Shown here in pieces: positions 11,336 to 22,837 of a stretch of 64,000 nt of DNA. Below the pieces are notes generated by a model that saw only the letters and a list, made by a program, of their open reading frames with translations, did not search any database and was not told the DNA's origin. Within the stretch, counting starts at the first letter, position 1; every line of letters starts with the position of its first letter. Location: positions 16,975,827-17,039,826 of the forward strand of contig CM026551.1 of NCBI GenBank assembly GCA_015143295.1, given 5' to 3'. Source of the DNA: Tetracentron sinense (Eukaryota; Streptophyta; Magnoliopsida; Trochodendrales; Trochodendraceae). The position numbers and the translations under genes are program-made.

Positions 11336-13143
11336 ATGTCGTTCGAGAATTCCACTCGGGTGGATGATAATGATTATGCAAAATTGTAATTAATTCGTTA
11401 AAAGTCGGTTTACAGGTTTAAAGTTGCACAGATTTTTTTTTAATGGAAGAAATAGAGAAAATATTCACTCTTAAATCATTATCATCCCGCTCACAGTTTA
11501 AGCATTTAACAGAATGGATTAACTATGTACTATTAACCACATACTAGAACATTTTCTCTAAGAGTGTCATATTTCTTTTTATGCTCCGTTTGTTTTGATG
11601 TAAAATATGGGAAAAGAAATTAAATTCATGAAAAATGTCAATTGTCCCGAAGAAAATACACATGAAAAATGACATTTTCCGTGGAATTCTTTTGTTTTCC
11701 TCTACACAAACGGAGCATTAGTGAAATTAAAGAAAATTTGAAAACCATGAACCTTAAGAACATATTAAAATTGTTTTTTAACACGTTCTCAACCAGAAAA
11801 AAAAATTTGATACTTAAAAGAGAAAAAATGTAGAGAAAAATAGATGTCATCTCTTATAACAAATGCTTGCTCGAATTGGCTCCTAAATCAATTGATCTCA
11901 AAACTCAAGCTCGAGCTCTGACTTGTATATGAAACAAACAGGTATGATCGAGCTTTTAATGAGCCAAGCTCGAGTTGTTCACGAGCAGCTCTAGATCTGT
12001 TCCTTTGTTTTTTTTGGTTCGAGATATACGTTTAGGCCGCAACACCGGTTAGGTGTTAGTATTGGGCGAGTGGAGAGTATATACAAACTCTCACCCTCTC
12101 GGGAATGAAACCCGGTACCTCCCCACAAAGCAGGAGATACACTACCTCTGGAAGAAAACCCTTGTACAAACCTTTTCCTGGTTCATTTTTTCATTGTGTG
12201 CTTTTCCACAGCGTGAAACAAGGTAAACGAGATTACAGTGTGGGTGGGGGTTACAGAACCCAATCAAGTTGCCAGTTGCCACAACCATTGCCACCAATGC
12301 TACCACCTCTACTTGCCACCACCACCTTCACTTGCCGCCGCCATCAACACCACCTCCACCATCACGGTCACCATCACCTCAACTCCCACCTCCAACACCG
12401 TCTGCCACCACCATTGTCGCCATCACTACTGATGTTGCCTATACCACCACCTCTATACTCTTCACGGCATATTTTTTTTTCAAGTCTTTTTCTTTTCTTA
12501 GGCAACCAAAAAAAGTGCAAAAACTGCTTTCTTTATCCTTTTCCTTTCTTTTATTTTCCATGATTTTCTTGGCAACCAAACAGAGGAAAGCCTAGAGAAA
12601 TAAGAATTCGAGGGCATTTGTGTCACTCAGTCAGTCTCGGGATTCCCAGTGATCTCGCGCTTAATCTTTGCTGACAATTACTTTCTTTTTGCGAAAGCTA
12701 GCACACAGAGGTACAGTCCCTCAACCGTTATAGATCCAACATGAGAACAACTAACACCCAGATAGCTTCGAGATGAATCGTATCGGAGGAGAATCTCAAT
12801 TATATTCTGGTAAAAAATAATACAAGGATTCAAGGGTGGAAGCAAAAGCTTCTATCCTTTGCTGGGAAATTAACCTTATCATCTACCATAATAAGTCGTT
12901 CCATTCTATACAGTGCAAGAAAAAATTGCAACAAAAGCTTTTGTGGGATAAAAGGAAATGATCCGCAAAGCCTCCATATCATGAATTGGGACTCGATAGC
13001 AAAACAGTTAATAAGGGGGGGTGACACATAAAACCCCTTCAACACCATGTTTTTTTTAAATATATATATATATATAAAGATGGAAAGTTTATAGAGACGT
13101 TAAGTAAGAGAAAGATGCACAGGACTAACAAAGAAGGAAATAA
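11336..13143. other. Intergenic, repeats only
   Basis: No gene is supported. There is the kinase 3' flank, a short AGCTCGAG-type repeat (11865-12000), the CCA-rich tract listed separately, and AT-rich DNA ending in a (TA)n run near 13056-13077. Apparent long frames over 12100-12600 come from the CCA tract and are not gene-like. Confidence 0.4.
12270..12440. repeat. CCA/CAC trinucleotide-rich tract
   Basis: About 170 bp of degenerate ACC/CCA triplets, reading as Pro/His/Thr-rich in any frame. No start context or flanking coding sequence supports a protein; treated as low-complexity DNA. Confidence 0.6.
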
Positions 13144-13665
13144 AATCACATAGTAACTAAACGGATGCTTGCTTCAAAAAAGGAGAGCGTCCCTCACTTC
13201 TTAGCCCATCGAATCTAAAGAAGAGAATAAGAGAAATTGTCAAATACGCGACCATTCCTCTCCTTCCAAACACTCCACGAAATGACACCAGACACCCACC
13301 AAAGTCATCAAACGTCATCCGAATAAGAAGCTCAGAAATGAGAGAAGGAAGACCCACTCCACACCCATACAAGCCAAGAACCAAGCCTAAAGCCCAAAGA
13401 CAACCGGATAGTGCAAGAGCAAGTGGTTCACAGTCTCTTCCACATTCAGACATAAATAACACCGGTTGGCTAAGCTCCATCATCGCCTCTTCAATTGATT
13501 CGTAGTAAGAATTTTATTTAGAGCCGTGAACCATAGGAAGAAAGACACCTTCGTGGAAACCTGGTTAGCCCACACATCCTTATGATGGAATGAACGCGAA
13601 GGAGCATGTTCAAAGGACCATGTTAATGTCTTTTTAGCAAAACTTGCCTGGAAGTAGACCATATA
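13144..13665 (-). mobile_element. LINE relic: C-terminal zinc-binding (zf-RVT) region
   Basis: On the minus strand the frame at 13480-13662 reads VSTKVSFFLWFTALNKILTT then NQLKRR, which matches the conserved block following the reverse transcriptase of plant LINEs. In neighbouring frames the sequence continues with CYLCLNVEETVNHLLLH, the Cys/His block of the same domain. Frameshifts and stops separate the pieces, so it is dead. The retroelement would continue upstream to the right, where it is unrecognisable. Confidence 0.75.
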
Positions 13666-14761
13666 TTTTACACTCCAAAATCCTTACAAGAGTAAGTATC
13701 TCAAAACCTTTTCCTCGAATGTTTTAAGCCATCTAGGGCGTCAAGCCATCTAGGGCGTCGTAGGGATAGAGGAGTATCTTACCAGGTAGAGATATTGTGA
13801 AGAAGGGCCTAAGGTGGCGTATTGGAAATGAAAAAGGAACCAATTTTCGGAAATGAAAACCGAACCAATTTTCAGACTGACGCATGACTCTTTGAGCAGC
13901 CACTAATGTCTTTCCTACCTAACCAACCCCCCTTCATTAATCATAGTAGCAAAGTTCTGGAATCTGGATATGCTAACCCCTATTAAAACTGTTTGGAACT
14001 CTGATACCTTCCAACACCTAATTCCCCAAAAAAAAAATTTAAGGCCTATCCCTCAGAAGTCAGAACCCTAAGTCGAAAGGAAGACCGGTTGGTCTGGAGC
14101 TACCATTCAAAATATCATATAACAGCTCTAGAATCCAATACCAAGAGAGAAACAAGAACTAGTGTAAAATATGGAAAATGCTCTGTTCTCCAAAGATCAA
14201 GAGCTTCCTTTAGAAACTTGATAAAGGAAGAGTGGCAACCAGATATCTATCACTTGCATCCTGCATGAGAAGTTTCTTATCTGTTCCATTCCAATACCCT
14301 CCCAAAACCCAAACTAAGTACTATAAAAAACTATCTACCCTACATTTCACCATTCAAATGAATTACACCATTGAAAGAAATCATTGGTGAGAAAAGAAAC
14401 AGAATTCCCACTAAATCACTAATCAACAAACAAGAGCACTTGTGCAGAATCATATATCATCTCTAACAAAAATCTTGCAAATCCAAGCAGTTCCTGGTTC
14501 AAGTAAAGCATATGAAGCAGAAAGAGTGCTTAGCAAGCAGAAAATAAGACATGTTTCCATCCATTGTCCATGTAATCAGATTATACATCTATACATGTGT
14601 ATTTAGGTTTTATTGCTCTGTTTATGTTGACACAAGGGGAGCATATAGATTACTATCCAAACATAGAGAATAAAACCATGCCTGAGTAGCAGTTTTAGAA
14701 CACAACAAGCCATGAAAATCTATTAGAAGAACTTGCCATAGCATAGAAACTGCTGTCCTGG
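13666..14761. other. Intergenic / probable 3' flank of the minus-strand gene
   Basis: Nothing coding is recognised. The part next to 14762 is likely 3' untranslated DNA of the minus-strand gene. A small direct duplication of GCCATCTAGGGCGTC lies near 13726-13757. Confidence 0.35.
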
Positions 14762-15083
14762 CTAACCATTAAGATTTCCCAGTGTAACCGGTAAGGTTTT
14801 AATATCTGGAGACTCTGAATAGGAAATCGAGATCAGCTTAGACCTATACTTTTCAGCTCCGTCACTGTCTATCACCTCAACCACATCCACCAGCTTAGGC
14901 CTATACTTTTCAGCTCCGTCACTGTCTATCACCTCAACCACATCCACACTGCTTAAATTTTTAGATGATAATTTCGAATTATCTGGCAAGGACTGAGAGA
15001 TAGCAATAAGCGACTCACGAGCCAGCTGCTGAGTAACCTCCTTTCCAGGTGCTTTGGTATCCATCAAATGACAATGCTCCCTC
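14762..15083 (-). CDS. Terminal exon of an unidentified minus-strand gene (partial)
   Basis: The minus-strand reading frame runs from a clear acceptor (GAAATTTTCAG at 15084-15094) to a stop at 14762-14764. The peptide begins REHCHLMDTKAPGKEV, continues through a Ser-rich stretch, and ends KTLPVTLGNLNG. It is polar with no membrane segment. A 19-residue unit, VDVVEVIDSDGAEKYR plus PKL or SKL, occurs twice in tandem (see repeat). I do not recognise the family. A 5' untranslated exon with a strong donor lies about 5 kb upstream on the same strand (19997-20050), which supports a real gene with a TE-expanded intron region. The middle exons could not be placed, so gene extent and full product are unknown. 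Loss of the middle exons, making it a pseudogene, is possible. Confidence 0.5.
14834..14947 (-). repeat. In-frame 57-bp tandem duplication inside the terminal exon
   Basis: Copies at 14834-14890 and 14891-14947 are adjacent and differ at one base (Ser versus Pro in the encoded 19-residue unit). Being exactly 19 codons, it keeps the frame. Near-identity indicates a recent slippage or unequal exchange event. Confidence 0.9.
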
Positions 15084-15582
15084 CTGAAAATTTCAACATC
15101 CATTATTCTTTGTAAGAAATGGTAAGCACGATGGCAAAATACCAACAGCAAAACTTCCAAAGTCCCAACTTTGGGTAGAATGGAAATACCAACTATATAT
15201 ATTTAAGCATCAGTTCAACATAATCTCAAGTCTCTTTCAATCGTACCTCAGAAGAGTCAGCAGAAAAATTCAAATTGTAGTTGCAGCTACTCTTATCTAG
15301 TAGTCGATAGATTTATACCTCACAAAGGATAGCAGATTCAATTCAGTTCTGCTACTCAATTTATTTCATTGTATTTATTCATTTACTTCTGTTGCGATAA
15401 GTGTGTATCTCGGTTAAGTTGAGCTGCAAATTGTCAGGTCGGTCCTTTTGCACAATGAAGAATCATAAACTGTATAGTTCTTAAAGATTTGAATTATATC
15501 ATCACAATGTAATTAGTTTTCTGCTGTATGGCCAATTAAAGTAGGCCTACCAAAGTTTACATAAGTTATGGCTTTTGGTGGA

Positions 15583-16343
15583 CTGCAAAGTTGTAATTTT
15601 TTTTGGTAACAAAGGGTCTCCCAAACCCTTCAAGGTAAGGACTAGTCCCATCAGGTGTCCGCACAGACTCACTCAGATTCTTCCCTATGGACACCAAGGT
15701 AAGTGATGTAGTACAAAGGAAGAATGATGCTGAATTTTAATAAATGGAATAAGAAGTTTAATGAGAAATGAAATAAGGGGAAAGGGAGAAGAGAAGTAGA
15801 GTCTCACTACTTCTATGGATTACCTAGGGTTGGAGCCTCACCATCTTAGGCGTATGAAGATGGAGTCACACCACCAATGTAAGGAGTCACACCTTACTAA
15901 AGAAGAACTTTTCATTCACTTCAATTCTGAATTGTCTTATATTGTCATAGGATCCTCTATTTATAGGCATTAATAGAACCTTCTACATAAATACTAAAAC
16001 TTAGGTAATGTAAGGACTTCAAAATCCTAGGAATAATTAATACATAACAGCTTCTAATGTCCTACGAATTTCTATAACTAATTAATGAAAACAAGTTTCA
16101 AGAGCATTCTTGGTCTTCTAGAAGACCTCTTTAATGCATTGCTAGATTTTCAAATTTGTGAGCCTATTTTATGGGCTTTATGGATAGTCATGGATTTTCT
16201 TGGGCCTATGGTTGTACACCTTGAGGCCCACACGCCTGCCTTCATCAGTAAGTCAAGGAGTAGGAGTTGAACACAACCAGAAGGAGCACACCCGGGATGC
16301 TAGCCAACTGCACCAAGCCATGGTGAGTTGCTGCAAAGTTGTA
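15583..16343 (-). mobile_element. tRNA-derived SINE, split by a solo LTR
   Basis: The body is 15596-15703 plus 16253-16330 (about 186 bp once the LTR and one copy of its duplication are removed). On the minus strand it starts near a Pol III A-box-like TGGTGCAGTTGGCTAGC and a B-box-like GTGTTCAACTCC, and it ends in an A-rich tail at the low-coordinate side. Both sides carry the 13-bp duplication CTGCAAAGTTGTA (15583-15595 and 16331-16343). Tail sequence with GACTAGTCCCA relates it to the SINE-like copies at 61.3-61.7 kb. Confidence 0.8.
15704..16247 (-). mobile_element. Solo LTR, 544 bp, with perfect 5-bp target duplication
   Basis: The ends are TGATG...CATCA and both flanks are GTAAG (15699-15703 and 16248-16252). 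A TATA box (CTATAAATAGAGG) reads on the minus strand at about 15955-15968, so U3 is the high-coordinate part. U3 holds the perfect 16-bp palindrome GGTCTTCTAGAAGACC at 16112-16127, whose TTCTAGAA core also resembles a heat-shock element. No internal retroelement region remains, as expected after LTR-LTR recombination. Confidence 0.85.
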
Positions 16344-19300
16344 TTGCACTGCAAGAATCTTAGCATCTGAATCCAAGTATAATCTAAAACCAAGGAATAT
16401 AGCTGATCTTTACATAGTCGTTCTATGTTATTATCATTAACAACATGTTTCATGCGGCAATGGTGAAAAGGGACTAGAGATAAGAGTCACCCAACATGAG
16501 GCTATATGTCTCTGAGAGCTTTCTTGACATTTGTTTGTAAGGATTTTGAATTTGATGTTGGAGATGCAAGACAAAGTCGATTTTCTCCCATTGAGCTTTA
16601 ACTAAGGCCAAAGTGACACTTATATAGCCTTCTTAATCGCTATCTGTTAACATTGGAGATGCACCATCAAACGTCCACTATCTCTACAACTGTATAAGGA
16701 ATAGATGTTCAACTCCATGAGGACCATCACACACCCCTTATTGGCTGCAATCACACCCAGTTTCGCCTCCCCTTGCTGAAGCAAATCTAATTCAAGCACA
16801 GAGAAGATCAAACCCCTGAATGTGGAAATTAGTTCCAAAGCCCCTCATTGTCACATCAAAGTGATGACCAAAGAACATGTATCTCCAACTTCGAACTCAT
16901 GACCACATAGCAAGCTTAAACTCCAAAATCCCACAATACATTTCATTGCTCAAATGAAGGATACTCTACACACACCAAATCTCTGGATAACGCTCAGCCA
17001 AGGTGACTATATGGCCCATATGTTTCTCTAAAAAACAAAAAGTTCAGCCATCATGTGGTCTTTAATCCCATTCCAACCTAGCCACCACATTGTTGGGAAT
17101 CGTAAGAATTCATCCCCACAAGAAAATCAGATGGAGCACCTTTTCACAGCATAACCAAGGTGCATGGGATCACATGCACCTTACTAAAGAGCTTATGGAA
17201 GATGTAAGGGGAGAAAACAGAAGAGAGCAGTCCAATCCTGTAATTTTATATTAGGCCACAATCCTTTGTAAAGTGTTGAATGCCTTAGTTTTGGTACAAA
17301 TAAAAAACTCAATACAAAAATCCCGATTATGAACTTTGGACATATATGGAATATGTTAGACTAAAATATGGACATGGTGCAGGGTCCTCACAGGATCACA
17401 CGTTTGAGTTATATTTTCCTTCTCTAGGTTCATTTTCTACGAAGTACTCTTCTTCTAATAAGTTCAAGTTTGAGACATGATGGGTTTAGGAAAGTCATGG
17501 TTTGAGTGCAAGTAGGAATCAGAAAGAAATGATGTCTAGCACATCCATATGATTCTTGTATTCTCTGAAGAAAAGGAACAGAATTTTCTTTTTTCTTTTT
17601 CTTTTGTCTATTTAGAAAAAAACTGATTCTTCTTCAGCCCCGGAAATGATTTTCTAGAAATTGGATGTGATCCTCAATATGAAAGGTGTGATGTCATACA
17701 TGTGTGAGGTGTGATGCTTCGTATTCTATTAATGAGATGGCATATCAATTCTACTTGGTAAAATTTCCACACAAAAAATTGTTCTTCTGCTCCTTTATTG
17801 TTTTGTCATGCATCTGTTTCTGTATCAAAGCAGTCATCCTACAACAAAGACGCACTCCAAGAGTAGCCCCAGGGATTTGCTACTAAGAGGGAAGAGGACA
17901 TATTTTTTCAAATTGGCTAGGAGCAAATCACATGACTCCAAATTGAGAAAGTATCACAAAATTCCAAACCTAGTTGCCATTCTAAGAAGTTCTACATATC
18001 AGAGTCCTTCAAGTCAATCTACAGACACCATAGTCAACAAATCAAAATGTCAGGGTAAGCTTAAAGTTTCATAAATCATACTCTTTACTTTCCTAACACT
18101 GACATTAACATCCTCCAATAAGCACATTGAATGGGAGAACATCAATTACCTAAACAACCATTGCCCTTCAATAGGTTGTTGAATAATTCAGATCTTTCCC
18201 CTTTTGTATGAGTACTCTAGATTTTTTCTAAGGCTCCAAGGATTAGAAGCCTCACATTCTCTCAGTGCCAACCTATTATTGTATTACTTTTCTTCAATGT
18301 AATGGTAATTTAAAATCCTCGCATAGGAGAGCCACAGTACCAGAAGATAAATATTCCCTCCATCCCTCCCTTTGTCCCATTATAAGAAAACCATCGATAC
18401 CCTTTCAATATGGAAGAAGTTAGCAAGAGTAATTGTTTGTCCGGGAGTTTTCTCTTTGGTAAAAAACTAATTGCAACTAATCCCTCTTCATGTTGGTGAA
18501 CTAGGTTTAAACAAAGGCCCCTGGGGTTTGAAAAGCCTTACATTTTCTTTACGCCAATCTACCCCTATGTTGTGTTCCTCCATTTTGACTACCGCTATTA
18601 AATCCACCCATTGCAAGCCATTCAAACTAGGTGAACAATGGACAGACTTCATTTCAGTACATGTAGCATTTATGGTGGATTCTAAACCCTAAATATCAGA
18701 ATATGAATGTGGCAAGGTACACGTGATATAAATTCTCCATTCCTCCTTTGTTTTCAGTTCCAGATTACCATTACAATCAGGATTCTTTTCACAGTGTTCA
18801 CAAAATGCTCCCATAACAGTAGTTTCTTGGATGTGCTATTGTAAAGGGTTTCGGCTGCTAACCGTAAAATGGGTAGGAAGAAAAATAAAGTGAAGACTAG
18901 GAATGCAATGAGAGTTGAGACGTAAAGTACCTTATTGAAGACTCCTAAGGTGCTCCTTTGTAATAATAATAACAACAATAATTATAGTTATATTAAAGGG
19001 AGTTGGAGCGTCTTTTGTTTTGGTTAACTTACTAATGGTAGTTTCATAGGTGAAGTTTCAGTCTGACATCAATGATATGCAATAGGATCCATTTATTAAA
19101 AATCAAATCTCACAAGAAACAGATGGTTGTTAAGGCATGTCACATAAACACCATATGGAGCAGATCTAAGCAAACCCCATGCAAATTTACCTCAAAGGCG
19201 GGTATGGTTGAGGGTCACAGTTGTACTAAGTATCAAAGGAGTTGGGATTTCCACAGAAAAGGTAAACGGGATAGTAAAGGGGACCAACCTAGTTAAGATC

Positions 19301-19996
19301 CATCCAAACTGCAACATAAGCATAATCTAAGTTCATCGAAATAGTTGTATTAAGTATCTAATCTATCCAAGTTACGATTTTGGAAGTCAAACTGGATCAT
19401 ATTGAAATCCCATGACTAGAAATCGCTTGAAGTTTCAAACACTCCCTAAGCCCACAAGGACCTTGTTCTTTCCACTAATTAGAGCCCTTCTCTTCTGTAA
19501 CAAACTCACTTAATAACCTTATAAATCTCCATTTTCCAGTTTGAGTTTGCTTATCAAATTGTCAACCCTCATCAGAACCCTTGAAAAACCAATACTCATA
19601 GCAACATATATATTAAAATATAAGAAACTTGCAGAATCTCTTGTAATCTCGTTTGATCTGAACATTCAAGTAGTACAAATTTCATGGATATCTACAGGAA
19701 ATCACATAAACCCTAAATCTTCCTTTCTATTTTTCATATTTCTTTAGCGTTAATACAGATCCAAAACCCCAATAGGCTAAAACCCTGCAACTGAATTACA
19801 GAAAAGGAATCAAGCGAGAAGAGATCGTCAATCGAAGAAACGTCCAAAGGTCAAACAAGATCGAATGAATATCAAAGTAGCTGACAATTTCAAAAATAAA
19901 ATAAAATAAAATCTGGGCTTTGAAATTCAGAGAAAAATCGAGAGATTGAAATAACAAAATAAAAAAGAAGAAAAACGAGAAATCGATCTCGTACCT
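16344..19996. other. Probable intron region of the minus-strand gene; unresolved
   Basis: This lies between the 5' leader (near 20000) and terminal exon (15083) of the minus-strand gene. No exon could be assigned with confidence. On the plus strand, 17838-18054 looks exon-like: an acceptor-style CAAAGCAG, an open frame with a basic Ser/Lys-rich peptide, then a GTAAGC donor, but it has no recognisable homology. A hydrophobic minus-strand frame at 18754-18978 is likewise unassigned. Near 18361 a short CTCCATCCCTCCCTTTGTCC resembles a Stowaway-like MITE end. Confidence 0.25.
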
Positions 19997-20050
19997 AAAA
20001 CAGCGGGTTGGGACGGCTGTTAGAACTTCTTGATCTCATCCTAACCGATT
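19997..20050 (-). promoter_or_regulatory. Probable 5' leader exon and first donor of the minus-strand gene
   Basis: On the minus strand the sequence TTTTAG is followed by GTACGAGATCG, a good plant donor, and then by a T-rich stretch typical of a leader intron (CTCTCGATTTTTCTCTG). No ATG lies in the short exon, so it would be untranslated. The transcription start is not defined. Confidence 0.4.
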
Positions 20051-20742
20051 TCTTTTAAGGCGTGCTTGTCCGTAGCCTATACGATGATACACGTGTGACG
20101 TGGCAGAAAGTTTTTTTAAATAGAATATTGCAAAAATGGGGAGCTAGGCCTAGTCCCTAGGGGAGTCGATGGATCGAGCTGGCCCACACCCGGGTCCGGC
20201 CCGACCTGGTTATTAAAAAAAAAAAAAACGTTTTATAGCTGTGTTAGGTCTGGCCCAGCCCGTGATGAGGAGGCCTTGCCCTGCCCGACCCTCCTAAGTT
20301 TGCAAATTGAATGGTTTCCTTCCTAAGGCTCGCAGGCCGAGTAGGGATGAATTTTTGAAAGCTCACTAACTTCAGGGTCGGACTAGGGACTTACCCAACC
20401 TTGCTCTCTAACTTCAGGGTCGGACTAGGGACTTAACTATGTTAGTTGGGTTAGTAGTTAGCTTGGGAATTGGAGCTCTTGTGACTCATACCCGGGAGGA
20501 TTGGATCCCCAGACCTCCCTCAATAGAGAGGCCACACCCCACCACTGGTGCAAGAGGCAGGGTGTAGTTGAGGTTGGGTTTAGGTTCACTATTTTATATA
20601 ATGCTTATGTATTGACTTCATCGTCATTGGGTTTAGGTTAAAGTAATGTCTTAGGTTAAGTTTTGTGTTTTTCAAAAAAAAAAATCCACTAACTTCATCT
20701 TTGGCCTTTACATACTTCATCTTTGGCCTTTACATTTGAATT

Positions 20743-20949
20743 AGTCTAGGGATACTCCCAAAGTGTACTCCTATATATACTCCCAAATCCTAACCGTTTA
20801 TCTCAATTATTAAACGGTTAGGATTCCTGGTGATGTGGCAATAGAAAAGATAAAATAAGTCAACTGAAATCCTGACCCTTAGTAGTTGGTTATAAACAGT
20901 TAAGATTAGGGAGTATATTTGAGAGTATAAATGGGAGTACCCATAGACT
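20743..20949. mobile_element. MITE, about 207 bp, GTACTCCC family
   Basis: The left end AGTCTAGGGATACTCCC and the reversed right end AGTCTATGGGTACTCCC are inverted repeats, continuing as ATATACTCCC-AATC-TAAC-GTTTA for about 60 bp. The interior encodes nothing. The target duplication is not clear. Confidence 0.65.
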
Positions 20950-21137
20950 GACTCTTTACATTTTCCCTGAATCTTTCAACTTCTTACCTAGTAGTCGTCT
21001 TTGCGACGCATCTTGATCAAACTAAAAGGAATATTTTTGAAACTACGATAAACCAATTATGTTTTATGTAAATATGAGATTATTGAGATGGATGAATGAA
21101 AAGACAAAAGATGATAAAATTAGAAATGATCATATTT

Positions 21138-21476
21138 AAGTGGGCGTTTGGTAACTCTAATCTAAATAGGTAGAGCTTATTTGAAAATTGAGTGTATTTG
21201 GACTTTAAATTGTTAAGTTAAAGTTTAATTGGATTTCTAGATTTTTTGAAGTATGGATTTTAGAGGTATAAACCTTTACTTTTAAAAGTAGCTTTAGAGG
21301 TAAAACCTCTACTTTAAAAAGTAGCTCATAGCTACTTTTTTCTTTAGAGGTAAAACTCCTACTTTAAAAAGATGTAGACATTCAATTAACCTTTAACTTA
21401 GCAATATAAAGTCCAATTTAGCACAATTTTCAAATAAGCTCTACCTATTTAGATTAATGTTACCAAACGCCACCTT
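21138..21476. mobile_element. MITE, about 339 bp, GGCGTTTGGTAAC family
   Basis: About 95 bp at each end are inverted copies beginning GGCGTTTGGTAAC, then TAATCTAAATAGGTAGAGC, TTATTTGAAAATTG and GTTAAGTTAAAG. The centre holds shorter direct and inverted copies of AGAGGTAAAACCTCTACTTT. A matching single end occurs at about 5637-5670. The ends suit PIF/Harbinger- or hAT-like MITEs; the target duplication does not decide. Confidence 0.75.
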
Positions 21477-21599
21477 AGTTTCAAGTAGCTTCAATAAGTG
21501 ATAAATAAAAAAAAGAAACAATTGAATTGAAGTTTGTTCACTAAATAGAAACCCGGATTCATCTTGCTGATGGGCTCCTTAGTATGATCGAAAATCATA

Positions 21600-22795
21600 T
21601 CAGCCTTGGTCGTTTCACAATTTAATATACCTTGTAGTACTATCAACTAGTGGGTTTTCTTGATCTTTTGGAGAGAAGATTTAAGGTGTTTGAATCCACT
21701 ACTATCCTCAACTAATTTTGAATTGAATCTATTCAGATTTCTCGAAATGTAAACTATAATAGTGAGAGTGTTAGCAAGTCTCTACTCAACAGATTGAGAA
21801 ATATACAAGTGATCAAATCCTAGGCATACCTTATCTGTAGTTAGCATGAGTGATACATATTAAACTAGGGTAATGAAATCACTCGTCTTCCGTAAGCATA
21901 AAATGTCTTAGTATGTAATCACTTGAACAATTAAAATCATTGCATAAAACTCACATTAACAATCACAGAAAATTAACACAAGTGATTTCAATATCAATTT
22001 TATAACACCTAAGACAATGATAAAACTTCATTGAAATCGAATATAATCAATAATCCGATTGATAAAAACAATTCTCTCATTTCTCTCATTATGTAATCAA
22101 TGTTTACAATTGAGAAATTAAAATAAAAACGAAACAAATATACAGTAACTAGGATTTCATTTAAATCCTAGAAATGAGAGTTAATTCATGGCGAGGGAGG
22201 AGAACACCATCTTCATTGAATAACACGAAGAACACATCTTCAAACCTTCACAGATCCCCATAGCTCTTATTTTCTTTTAAAATCCCAAAATTCTCAACAT
22301 AAACTATTTAAACTCTCTTCCGGTTAAATGGGGATCAAACTCTCACCTATATATTCACCATATTTACAGTTTTGCCACTAAAGTTTGAATAATTATAGAT
22401 AGCTCAATTCTTATCAGATTAACCTGAAATTTGAAAATAGCTAGTTTAGCTCATCTAGAATTTTCCCTAAAAGTTTCATAAATTTTGAATGAAAGAAAAT
22501 GATCAAAATACCCCTCTATTGATAGAAAGGTGGTTTCGACCGATCGATCCGTCAAGACAGAATTTCGTGATTTTGCTCTCTTTCTTCTCATTTCTTCAAT
22601 TTTCACTTGGTTGAAGTTCATATGAGTCATTAAAGTTTGTAAATCCTCAAGTTAATCTTATTTTCTTCACATGAACCTGAAATCAATAAAAACACACGAG
22701 TGAAGTAACATAATAGAGAAATTGACTTAGCAAAATTAACAAGTGTAATTTAAGGTGCGTAAATGTGTAACAATTAGCACCAATCAAGCCTCACC
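21600..22795 (-). mobile_element. LTR-like segment, minus orientation, partner of the next entry
   Basis: Read on the minus strand it shares an ordered series of blocks with 22838-24215: GGTG-TAATTGTTACACATTTA, then CAGG-TCATG, a GATCGATC-type motif (22535-22553), GAAGACGAGTGATT, GTATCACTC, and TATGCCTAGG. The copies lie head to head, a few tens of bases apart. A TATA-like GAATATATAGG on the minus strand lies near 22348. No protein coding is seen. It is probably a Ty3/gypsy LTR or LTR fragment; exact ends are not defined. Confidence 0.5.
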
Positions 22796-22837
22796 CTAAG
22801 CTTATTGCTTCTAAAGCTTGTTGAGTGAGTCCTATTG

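Noticed and set aside
12105..12595. Pro/His/Thr-rich open frames of 64-152 codons
   Set aside because: They come from a CCA/CAC triplet tract that stays open in several frames; no start context, domain or exon support.
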